A DNA stretch of 6,598 nucleotides from Spirochaetaceae bacterium (GTDB taxonomy: Bacteria; Spirochaetota; Spirochaetia; DSM-2461): the NCBI GenBank assembly GCA_003246505.1, contig QKAI01000503.1:1-6598 (forward strand). Reading direction: 5' to 3'. Numbering within the stretch: position 1 is the stretch's first letter; every line of letters starts with the position of its first letter. The translations under genes and the position numbers were made by a program. Below are positions 1 through 5,879 of this stretch, one piece after another. Under the pieces are notes generated by a model. It saw nothing but the letters and a program-made list of their open reading frames with translations, did not search any database and had not been told where the DNA came from.

Positions 1-2
1 TA

Positions 3-605
3 AAGGACGGTTCCGCCGCCTCCCTCGAGGAAATATCCGACGTCGCCGGGGAGGTGGGGAAGCTGGATTCGGTGGCCCTGAAGCTGGCCTCCTTCAGCAA
101 TCAGAACAAGTACAACAACAACCTGCTCGAGAATGAGCTGGAAAAGCTCAAGACGGGCAGGAAAGTCAAGGACAACGGGGAGATTTTCTTCGGCATCGAA
201 TGGAATGACCTTATGTCCGTGGGGATCAAGGCGATGGACGACGAGCACAAGGAACTCTTCACCCGCATCAACAATCTTCTCTCCGCCCTCATCGAGAAGG
301 ATGCCGGCTTCGATATCGTGGAGCTGGTCGGTTTTATCAACGATTACATCGATTATCACTTCCGGGACGAGGAGAAGCTCCTGGCCTCCTACTCCTATCC
401 CCATCTGGAGGAACACAAGAAGCTCCATAGGATCTACGAGGATGAATTCGACGCCATAGAACAGAAGCTTAAGGAGGAGGGCTTCGACGCCACCCTGCTT
501 ATCCGCATTCAGGAGAGCGTTATCAACTGGCTCCTGAACCATATCGCCAAGGTGGACACGAAGTACGGGGAATTTATCCTGGACGCGGGGGGAACCCCGG
601 CCTAG
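3..605 (+). CDS. Bacteriohemerythrin-domain protein, 5'-truncated; probable C-terminal part of a larger sensor (chemotaxis receptor-like)
   Basis: The C-terminal ~145 residues form a bacteriohemerythrin domain, a four-helix bundle that binds O2 at a non-haem di-iron site. Counting residues from the first full codon at base 3 (200 in total), all seven expected ligands are present: H82 (in DDEH), H119 and E123 (YHFRDEE), H138 (EEHK), H142 (KLH), H180 (LNHI) and D185 (KVD). The conserved Trp at the domain start (IEWND) and the WLLNHI helix are also there. A GTG at base 54 could serve as a start, but its only purine-rich stretch lies immediately against it, and the frame remains open to the window edge, so the gene very likely begins outside. 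Residues 1-55 are polar and helical, like the end of a coiled-coil signalling region. MCP-hemerythrin fusions such as DcrH of Desulfovibrio are a known architecture, so oxygen-sensing chemotaxis is plausible but not shown here. The gene converges on atpC. Confidence 0.9.
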   Translation, partial: KDGSAASLEEISDVAGEVGKLDSVALKLASFSNQNKYNNNLLENELEKLKTGRKVKDNGEIFFGIEWNDLMSVGIKAMDDEHKELFTRINNLLSALIEKDAGFDIVELVGFINDYIDYHFRDEEKLLASYSYPHLEEHKKLHRIYEDEFDAIEQKLKEEGFDATLLIRIQESVINWLLNHIAKVDTKYGEFILDAGGTPA

Positions 606-630
606 GGATCGCTTCCGGCCCTAACGGGCC
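586..630. other. Convergent gene junction with two short GC-rich hairpins
   Basis: The hemerythrin gene stop (603-605) and the atpC stop (621-623) are separated by only 15 bases. Two small perfect inverted repeats flank the gap: CGGGG/CCCCG with a GGAA loop at 586-599, and GGCCC/GGGCC with a TAAC loop at 617-630. Both overlap coding ends and neither is followed by a T-run on either strand, so they are not convincing intrinsic terminators. They may still act as weak bidirectional pause or 3'-end structures. Otherwise termination would depend on Rho, or on sequence inside the opposing gene. Confidence 0.25.
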
Positions 631-878
631 TCGGCCAGGGTGATGACGCAGGCATTGTCCTCGAAGAGGAGCACCCCCCACTCCGCGGTGAGGGAGTGGG
701 CATTGCCCGCCTCATCGGTGAATTCCACCTCCGAACCGGGCTGCAGGGTGCCCACGAATCCCTCGTGCCGGGGCTCGAAGCCGATAACCCCGCCCGGTGT
801 GGTGATGCGGCAAGACCGGGCCCGGCTTCTGAAGGGGATTCGGCTGTCCTCGACTATGGTCAGTTTGAAAGTTTCCAT
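621..878 (-). CDS. atpC: F-type ATP synthase epsilon subunit, short form lacking the C-terminal helical domain
   Basis: This 85-residue protein is the last gene of the operon. It matches the N-terminal beta-sandwich of the epsilon subunit, the rotor-foot protein that joins gamma to the c-ring. Visible family features are the strand plus glycine turn (TTPGGVIGFEP), a His-containing segment before the TLQPG turn (as in the HxxxxTxLxxG pattern of epsilon), and the closing EWGVLLFEDNACVIT strands. Typical bacterial epsilon subunits have about 130 to 140 residues and end in two helices that can extend into F1 and inhibit ATP hydrolysis. That part is absent: the reading frame ends with TAG straight after the sandwich and nothing downstream continues it. 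Short epsilon subunits are known in some lineages, for example green sulfur bacteria. The start lies 2 bases after the atpD stop, with only weak Shine-Dalgarno-like G-rich sequence, which suggests translational coupling. Confidence 0.88.
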   Translation of the reverse strand: METFKLTIVEDSRIPFRSRARSCRITTPGGVIGFEPRHEGFVGTLQPGSEVEFTDEAGNAHSLTAEWGVLLFEDNACVITLAEAR

Positions 879-880
879 GC

Positions 881-2293
881 CTACAGTTTCCCCGCCTTTT
901 TCCGGGCGTCCTCGATGGTCCCCACCATATAGAAGGCCTGTTCAGGCAGGTCGTCGTGCTTCCCTTCGATGATCTCCTCAAAGGAGCGGATCGTATCCTC
1001 CAGGGGTACGAAGACTCCCTTCATCCCGGTGAAATGCTCCGCCACGCTAAAGGGCTGGGAGAGGAATTTCTGGATTTTCCGGGCCCGTTCCACCGTCTTC
1101 CTGTCGTCCTCGGAGAGTTCGTCCATGCCCATGATGGCGATGATGTCCTGAAGGTTTTTATAAACCTGGAGGATCTCCTGAACCCTGCGGGCCACGGCGT
1201 AGTGACGCTCCCCCACGATGTCCGGGGAGAGCATGCGGGAGGAGGAGGCCAGGGGGTCCACGGCGGGGTAGATGCCGATCTCCACGATGGCCCGACTCAG
1301 GTTGGTGGTGGCGTCCAGGTGGGTGAAGGTGGTGGCCGGGGCCGGGTCGGTATAGTCGTCGGCGGGCACGTAGACCGCCTGGACCGAGGTGATGGACCCC
1401 TGTTTGGTGGAGGTGATCCGTTCCTGCAGCTCCCCCAGCTCCGTGGCCAGGGTGGGCTGGTAACCCACGGCGGAGGGAATCCGTCCCAGGAGGGCGGAGA
1501 CCTCCGAGCCGGCCTGGACGAAGCGGTAGATGTTGTCTATGAAAAGGAGCACGTCCTTCTTCTCCTCCTCCCGGAAATACTCCGCCACGCTCAGGGCGGA
1601 TAGGGCGACCCGAGCCCGGGCTCCCGGGGGTTCGTTCATCTGGCCGAAGATGAGGGAGGTCCGGTCGATAACCCCGGAATCTTTCATTTCGCCGAAGAGC
1701 TGGGTGCCCTCCCGGGTCCGCTCCCCCACGCCGCAGAACACCGAGTTGCCCCCGTGCACCTTGGCGATGTTGTTGATCAGTTCCATAATGAGGACGGTCT
1801 TGCCCACGCCGGCGCCGCCGAAGAGACCGATCTTGCCCCCCTTCATATAGGGAGCCAGCAGGTCCACCACCTTGATGCCCGTAACCAGGACCTCGTTGGA
1901 GGTGCTCAGATCCTCGAAGAGAGGGGCCGGACGGTGGATGGGGTAGGTCTTTTCGCTCTTGATGGGGCCCTGCTGGTCCACCGGATCGCCGGTGACGTTC
2001 ATGATGCGCCCCAGGGTCTTTTCGCCCACGGGAACGGAGATCTGCTCTCCCCGGTCGGAAACATCCTGTCCCCGCTTAAGTCCGTCCGTGGAATCCATGG
2101 CTATGGCCCTGACCGTATTGTCCCCTATATGCTGAATCACTTCCAGGACAAGATTGTCCTCCCTGTCCGACAGGGTGGGATTGGAGGTCCGGAGGGAGGT
2201 GTAGATTTCGGGGATATCCTCCCGCCCGTAGCGCACGTCCACGACGGGGCCCAGAATCTGTACGATGGTTCCGATTCGTTTTTCCTTGTTCAT
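881..2293 (-). CDS. atpD: F-type ATP synthase beta subunit, catalytic
   Basis: This is the catalytic nucleotide-binding subunit of F1, 470 residues, the normal length for the family. Landmarks in order are: the N-terminal beta-barrel (IGTIVQILGPVVDV, residues 7-20); the P-loop GGAGVGKT at 159-166, with K165 and T166 for phosphate and magnesium; the catalytic glutamate E191 in GVGERTREG; the Walker B strand VLLFIDN with D253; the alpha/beta signature PAVDPLASSS at 343-352; and the lever loop MDELSEDD at 390-397 that pushes on gamma. All catalytic residues expected are present, so it should be active. The ATG lies 4 bases from the last base of the atpG stop, and the AAGGG ribosome binding site is inside the 3' end of atpG, so translation is probably coupled to atpG. 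Confidence 0.99.
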   Translation of the reverse strand: MNKEKRIGTIVQILGPVVDVRYGREDIPEIYTSLRTSNPTLSDREDNLVLEVIQHIGDNTVRAIAMDSTDGLKRGQDVSDRGEQISVPVGEKTLGRIMNVTGDPVDQQGPIKSEKTYPIHRPAPLFEDLSTSNEVLVTGIKVVDLLAPYMKGGKIGLFGGAGVGKTVLIMELINNIAKVHGGNSVFCGVGERTREGTQLFGEMKDSGVIDRTSLIFGQMNEPPGARARVALSALSVAEYFREEEKKDVLLFIDNIYRFVQAGSEVSALLGRIPSAVGYQPTLATELGELQERITSTKQGSITSVQAVYVPADDYTDPAPATTFTHLDATTNLSRAIVEIGIYPAVDPLASSSRMLSPDIVGERHYAVARRVQEILQVYKNLQDIIAIMGMDELSEDDRKTVERARKIQKFLSQPFSVAEHFTGMKGVFVPLEDTIRSFEEIIEGKHDDLPEQAFYMVGTIEDARKKAGKL

Positions 2294-2296
2294 ATG

Positions 2297-3163
2297 CTAT
2301 CCCTTTAATGCTTCTTTGCCGGACACGATCTCGATCAGCTCGTTGGTGATCGTGGCCTGACGGGCATGATTCTGCATGGTGACGTATTTGTTTATCAGGT
2401 CTTCCGAGTTATTGGTGGCGTTTTCCATGGCCGTAAGACGGGCAGACTGCTCGCTCAGGGAGGAGTGGATGAGAAAGCTGCGCAGCCGGTCCTTCAGGTA
2501 AATCCCTCCGAAGGTCGCCGCCAGGGCATCCCCTCCCGGCTCCGCGTCGGGGGCTAATCCCGTTGAGCCTCCCCTCCCTGCCCCCGGCAGGGGGAGAAGC
2601 CGTTCCAGGGTGGTATCCTGCTGCAGGGTGGAAACGAAATGGTTGCCCATGATCCATACTTCCTGTACCTCCCCGGAGGAGAACCGTTCGTAAATCTTCT
2701 CTCCCATCTTCGAAAGGACTTCCCGGGTCATGGCTTTTTCATGGCTCTCTTCCCTGCGGAAAATCTCCCAACCCGACCGTATCCCGTGGTTGATCGCCTT
2801 GATGCCGATGCAGGTGAATTCCACCTCCCGGCCTTCCTGCCAGTGCTCCTTCGCAAAGGCGTCCGCCCTCTTGAGCACGCTGCTGTTGTGGGTGCCGCAG
2901 AGCCCCTTGTCGGCGGAGAAGACGATCAGATGCACCCGGGTCCTGTCCTCATAGCCGGCGGTCACGGGATGGGAGCTGTCTCCCAGGGCGGAAACGACCC
3001 TGTCACGGATCCGGTCGGTTTCGCTCTGAAAGAGATTGACCGCATTCTGGCAGGCCAGAAATTTTCTGAGCTTGATGGAGGAGATCATATTCATAGCCCT
3101 GGTCACCTTCTGCATATTCTGCAGGGAGGTGATCTTCCGGCTCAAGTCTCTGACATTGCTCAT
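2297..3163 (-). CDS. atpG: F-type ATP synthase gamma subunit, central rotor shaft
   Basis: Gamma is the asymmetric coiled-coil shaft that turns inside the alpha3beta3 ring and couples c-ring rotation to catalysis. The 288 residues match the usual size (about 285 to 290). The N-terminal helix carries the family pattern (VRDLSRKITSLQNMQKVTRAMNMI, broken here as residues 4-18 and 19-27). The Rossmann-like domain includes SADKGLCGTHN at 83-93. The C-terminal helix has the signature ARQATITNELIEIVSG at 267-282. A Gly/Pro-rich loop at about 193-212 follows LLPLP and sits where the family normally varies. No redox-regulatory cysteine insertion of the chloroplast type is visible. The ATG overlaps the atpA stop codon by 4 bases (ATGA), and only a weak GGGCG precedes it, so translation likely depends on ribosomes finishing atpA, including its extra C-terminal domain. 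Confidence 0.98.
   Translation of the reverse strand: MSNVRDLSRKITSLQNMQKVTRAMNMISSIKLRKFLACQNAVNLFQSETDRIRDRVVSALGDSSHPVTAGYEDRTRVHLIVFSADKGLCGTHNSSVLKRADAFAKEHWQEGREVEFTCIGIKAINHGIRSGWEIFRREESHEKAMTREVLSKMGEKIYERFSSGEVQEVWIMGNHFVSTLQQDTTLERLLPLPGAGRGGSTGLAPDAEPGGDALAATFGGIYLKDRLRSFLIHSSLSEQSARLTAMENATNNSEDLINKYVTMQNHARQATITNELIEIVSGKEALKG
2301..2305 (-). promoter_or_regulatory. Ribosome binding site of atpD
   Basis: On the minus strand the sequence reads AAGGG, 7 bases before the atpD ATG. It lies within the last codons of atpG. It is one of the clearer Shine-Dalgarno sites in the operon, in keeping with the high demand for beta subunit. Confidence 0.7.
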
Positions 3164-5337
3164 ACTTCGCCCATTATCCCCTTGATCAGTTCCCTTATTC
3201 CGTCCCCATCGGCCGCTTCCAGCCAGCCCTTTTCAAAGCGGGGATGCTGAACGATTTTCGCCAGAGCCGAGAGCACCACTATGTGAAAGTGCCGCTGATC
3301 CTGGCTGCCCGCCAGGAAGAACATGGAGTGCACCTCGTCCATCATCTCGTTGAACATGATGCCCCTCTTCGAACGGACCGCTATCATTTCAAAGACGCCC
3401 TCCCTGTCAACCACGATATGGGGTATGGCGAAGAAGGGACTCAGAGCGGTGGAGCTGGACTCCTCCCGGGCGATGAAGCGCTTGTACAGCTCCCCCTCGT
3501 CCAGACCGGTATCGCTGAACTTCCCGACCATGGCTTTGAAGAGCTCCTCCATGTAGGGACTTTCGTCGTAATCGACGAATTGGCAGGAGAGGATCATCCG
3601 CTCGAAGCGGTCCGACTCGGTTTCGTCCTTGCCGGTGATGATCTCTTCTATCTCGCTCTCCAGGGTGGGGGAGGAGAATTCCCGGGCGGTCAGCCGTTCC
3701 ACGAGTTTGAGCATGTCCCGGTTGATGGAGGAGGAGCCCTGGCTCATGGCCAGGGAGATGTTCAGGTTGAATCCCGAATCCACGCCGGAGGCGGAGGCGT
3801 CGGGGCGGAACTTCCTCTCAAACCGGTCAAAGAGGGCGTCCGCCTCCTTTTCCATATCCCTGTCGAAGGCGGCCCGGGAACGGAGTTTACCCATGAACTC
3901 CGCCTCTTCCCCGTCCAGGTGGGCGAAAAGCTCCCTCTGATAGTTCAGGAGCTTCTCCGTGGGGTATTTGTCCAGGCGTCCCCGGGTCCCCGCTTTGAGA
4001 ATCATGATCTGCTTGAACACGTCGATGGGGCTGTACTGGGGCTGTTTGAGTATCTCCGTGAGCCTCTCCCCCCGGCCCAGCTGATTCTTGGTGGCCTCGT
4101 CCAGATCGGAGGAGAACTGCATGAAGGCGGCCAGCTCGCGGAACTGGGCCAGATCGATCCGCAGGGAGCCCGCGGTCTGCTTCATCGCCTTGAGCTGGGC
4201 ATCGCCCCCGACCCGGGAGACGGAAATCCCCACGTTGATGGCCGGCCGGAGGCCCGAGTTGAACAGGTTCGTCTCCAGGAAGATCTGCCCGTCGGTTATG
4301 GATATGATGTTCGTGGGAATATAGGCGGAGACGTCCCCCTCCTGGGTTTCCACGATGGGAAGGGCCGTCAGTGAGCCGCCCCCCATCTCCTCGCTCATTT
4401 TGGCCGCCCGTTCCAGCAGGCGGGAGTGGAGGTAGAAAATGTCCCCCGGGTAGGCTTCCCGCCCCGGGGACCGGCGCATGAGCAGGGAGAGCTCCCGGTA
4501 AGCCTGGGAGTGCTTGGTCAGGTCGTCGAAGACCACCAGGGCGTGGCGTCCGGAATCGCGGAAGTACTCCGCCATGGCCGTGGCCGCGTAGGGGGCCAGG
4601 TACTGGAGGGAGGCGGGGTCGGAGGCGGTGGCCGCCACGATGGTGGTGTACTGGAGGACCCCGTGCCTGCGCAGGGTCTCGATGAGCTGCACCACGGAGG
4701 AGCGCTTCTGGCCTATGGCCACGTAAAAGCAGTACACCCGGTCCTCGTCGGAGGAGTTCTTCTGGTTGATGATCGTATCGATGGCGATGGTGGTTTTTCC
4801 GGTCCGCCGGTCACCGATGATCAGTTCCCGCTGGCCCCGGCCGATGGGGATCATGGCGTCGATGGCCTTGAGGCCGGTCTGCATGGGCTCGTCCACATTC
4901 CGCCGGTCGATGATGCCCGGGCCCTTCACTTCCACCCGGTTCCACTGGGCCGCTTCCACCGGCCCCAGTCCGTCTATGGGGTTTCCCAGGGGATCCACCA
5001 CCCGGCCCAGGAGGGATTCCCCCACGGGAACCTGGGCTACCTTTCTGGTGCGTCTTACCCGGTTCCCCTCCCTGACCTGGGCGTAGTCGGAGAACAGGAT
5101 GACCCCCACCGTCTCCTCCTCCAGGTTCATGACCATGCCGTTCACCACGGCCCCCGATTCCAGGTCTATCTCTACCAGCTCCCCCATGAGGATGCTGTCC
5201 AGGCCCCAGACCTGGGCTATTCCGTCGCCGGCCTGGAGGACTCTTCCGGTTTCCACTTCCGTCGTTTCGGGGGCGAATCCGGAGATTCGGCTTTTCAGGA
5301 CCTCCAGAATCTCCGACGGTTTAATTTCTTCTCTCAT
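3160..5337 (-). CDS. atpA: F-type ATP synthase alpha subunit with a C-terminal PTS EIIA-like domain
   Basis: The 725-residue product is about 210 residues longer than usual. Residues 1-512 are a complete alpha subunit, the largely regulatory nucleotide-binding partner of beta: an N-terminal beta-barrel (~25-95), P-loop GDRRTGKT at 175-182, DDLTKHSQAYRE at 271-282, the alpha/beta signature PAINVGISVS at 365-374, the arginine finger R375 in SRVGG, and the helical C-terminal domain ending near FERKF (506-510). Residues 513-582 form a linker with a Ser/Gly/Asn-rich part and then a charged helical part. Residues 583-722 resemble PTS EIIA type-2 domains: helical start, REESSSTALSPFFAIPH with H640 at the phosphorylation-site position, AVRSKRGIMF, VHSMFFLAGSQDQRHFH with H685, and a final helix. 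The ATG overlaps the atpH stop (ATGA) and has a good AGAGG 8 bases upstream. The extension is in frame, has no stop or frameshift, and its own stop forms the ATGA overlap with atpG, so it is a genuine part of the gene. Regulation by the PTS is an inference. Confidence 0.97.
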   Translation of the reverse strand: MREEIKPSEILEVLKSRISGFAPETTEVETGRVLQAGDGIAQVWGLDSILMGELVEIDLESGAVVNGMVMNLEEETVGVILFSDYAQVREGNRVRRTRKVAQVPVGESLLGRVVDPLGNPIDGLGPVEAAQWNRVEVKGPGIIDRRNVDEPMQTGLKAIDAMIPIGRGQRELIIGDRRTGKTTIAIDTIINQKNSSDEDRVYCFYVAIGQKRSSVVQLIETLRRHGVLQYTTIVAATASDPASLQYLAPYAATAMAEYFRDSGRHALVVFDDLTKHSQAYRELSLLMRRSPGREAYPGDIFYLHSRLLERAAKMSEEMGGGSLTALPIVETQEGDVSAYIPTNIISITDGQIFLETNLFNSGLRPAINVGISVSRVGGDAQLKAMKQTAGSLRIDLAQFRELAAFMQFSSDLDEATKNQLGRGERLTEILKQPQYSPIDVFKQIMILKAGTRGRLDKYPTEKLLNYQRELFAHLDGEEAEFMGKLRSRAAFDRDMEKEADALFDRFERKFRPDASASGVDSGFNLNISLAMSQGSSSINRDMLKLVERLTAREFSSPTLESEIEEIITGKDETESDRFERMILSCQFVDYDESPYMEELFKAMVGKFSDTGLDEGELYKRFIAREESSSTALSPFFAIPHIVVDREGVFEMIAVRSKRGIMFNEMMDEVHSMFFLAGSQDQRHFHIVVLSALAKIVQHPRFEKGWLEAADGDGIRELIKGIMGEV
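3172..3591 (-). other. PTS EIIA type-2-like domain encoded at the 3' end of atpA (residues ~583-722)
   Basis: Domain annotation inside atpA. PtsN/fructose/mannitol EIIA domains accept a phosphoryl group from HPr on a histidine in a (G)xAIPH motif. Here H640 (codon at 3418-3420) is in FFAIPHIVV. Before it comes the family-like helix and REESSSTAL segment (compare the REALGST pattern). After it come the AVRSKRGIMFNE strand-turn, the hydrophobic MFFLAGSQDQ strand and the HFHIVVLSALAKIVQ helix. H685 (codon at 3283-3285) is 45 residues past H640, close to the 46-47 spacing between the two active-site histidines in mannitol and Ntr EIIA proteins (from memory). The glycines usual before and just after the AIPH motif are replaced (SPFF before, Ile after), so the domain is divergent and phosphorylation cannot be taken for granted. 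Identification rests on motif recognition without a profile search. Confidence 0.82.
3592..3801 (-). other. Linker in AtpA between the F1 alpha body and the EIIA-like domain (residues ~513-582)
   Basis: Residues ~513-540 are rich in Ser, Gly, Ala and Asn (ASASGVDSG, SQGSSSINR), with a short hydrophobic stretch between them (FNLNISLAM). They look like a flexible tether. Residues ~541-582 are acidic, charged and probably helical (MLKLVERL, LESEIEEIITGKDETESD). I recognise no known domain here. The length would allow the EIIA-like domain considerable freedom from the alpha C-terminal helices. Confidence 0.6.
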
Positions 5338-5879
5338 ATCGTTTTCCTCTTTAGGGTGCCCTTAAGATGGTTCACTCTTCCCCGGAGGGACATATCCAGG
5401 AACCGGTTGTTCCACTGGAAGGTCATTCCCCCCAGCAGTTCCGGACGGATCCGCCATTCAGGGCGTATGCCGCCGCCGATGCGTTTTTCCAGACGGCCGA
5501 CAATGCGGTCCCGGTCCTCTTCGTTCTGTTCCGCCGCCGATTCGATGATCACCGTGGTGATGCCTGCGTTCCGGTCCATCTCTTCCCTCAGGGCGTCGGC
5601 CAGGTAAGGCAGGGCTTCCAGGCGGCCGTTCTGGAAAAGGGTCTCCACGGTCTTCGCCGTATACTCGCCCAGATAGGGAAGGAAAGCCGTATCGATGAGG
5701 ATGCGGTTTTTCTCCCGGGAGTCGGAAGGGTTCAGGCAGTAGCGGCGGATCTCCGACGCCTCGGTAAAGAGCCGGTTCAGAACGGCCGCATCCTCTTTCA
5801 GATCCCCGAGGCGGTTGTTGTCCCGGGATACTTCAAAGAGAGCCCGGGCATAGCGTTTGACCACGAAGAGACCTTTCAT
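5334..5879 (-). CDS. atpH: F-type ATP synthase delta subunit (stalk/OSCP)
   Basis: Delta (the OSCP homologue) caps the top of F1 and holds the peripheral stalk of b subunits to the alpha N-termini. The 181 residues match the family length of about 175 to 185. The N-terminal helical domain starts with the typical VVKRYARALFEVS (6-18). The C-terminal domain has the conserved LLGGMTFQWNNRFLDMSLRGRV (148-169, here with LLGG at 148-151 and FLDMSLRG at 160-167), equivalent to the GG...D.S..G pattern of the family. The ATG overlaps the atpF stop by 4 bases (ATGA) and is preceded by AGGG 4 bases upstream. No anomaly seen. Confidence 0.96.
   Translation of the reverse strand: MKGLFVVKRYARALFEVSRDNNRLGDLKEDAAVLNRLFTEASEIRRYCLNPSDSREKNRILIDTAFLPYLGEYTAKTVETLFQNGRLEALPYLADALREEMDRNAGITTVIIESAAEQNEEDRDRIVGRLEKRIGGGIRPEWRIRPELLGGMTFQWNNRFLDMSLRGRVNHLKGTLKRKTI
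5346..5350 (-). promoter_or_regulatory. Ribosome binding site of atpA
   Basis: On the minus strand AGAGG lies 8 bases before the atpA ATG, inside the last codons of atpH. It supports the chosen start, which also fits the family N-terminus and gives the 4-base overlap with the atpH stop. Confidence 0.75.

Noticed and set aside
54..605. GTG at base 54 as the true start of the hemerythrin gene
   Set aside because: The frame is open to the window edge, the purine-rich sequence directly abuts the GTG without proper spacing, and the upstream codons continue the same polar helical composition. A GTG start is possible but less likely than a 5'-truncated larger gene.
617..630. Hairpin GGCCC-TAAC-GGGCC as an intrinsic terminator
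   Set aside because: Stem of only 5 bp and no T-run on either strand. Kept only as a low-confidence junction feature.
640..972. Plus-strand and alternate minus-strand frames over atpC and the atpD end
   Set aside because: No recognisable family. The minus-strand frame 712-981 is an alternate frame of the atpD end and atpC.
1521..1544. Tyr in place of the more common Phe in the beta subunit Walker B region (FIDNIYRF)
   Set aside because: Tyrosine at this position also occurs in normal enzymes such as E. coli beta, so it is not an anomaly.
2527..2596. Gly/Pro-rich stretch in gamma as a regulatory insertion
   Set aside because: Spacing between LLPLP and the conserved EQSAR segment is about the same as in E. 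coli gamma. It is a variable loop without extra length or cysteines.
3244..4374. Long plus-strand open frame opposite atpA, and others like it at 956-1603, 1754-2308, 2639-3250, 4426-5607 and 5367-6233
   Set aside because: Each lies antisense to a confidently identified atp gene. The translations are Gly/His/Pro/Val-rich without recognisable domains, as expected for the shadow of a GC-rich gene with strong codon bias.
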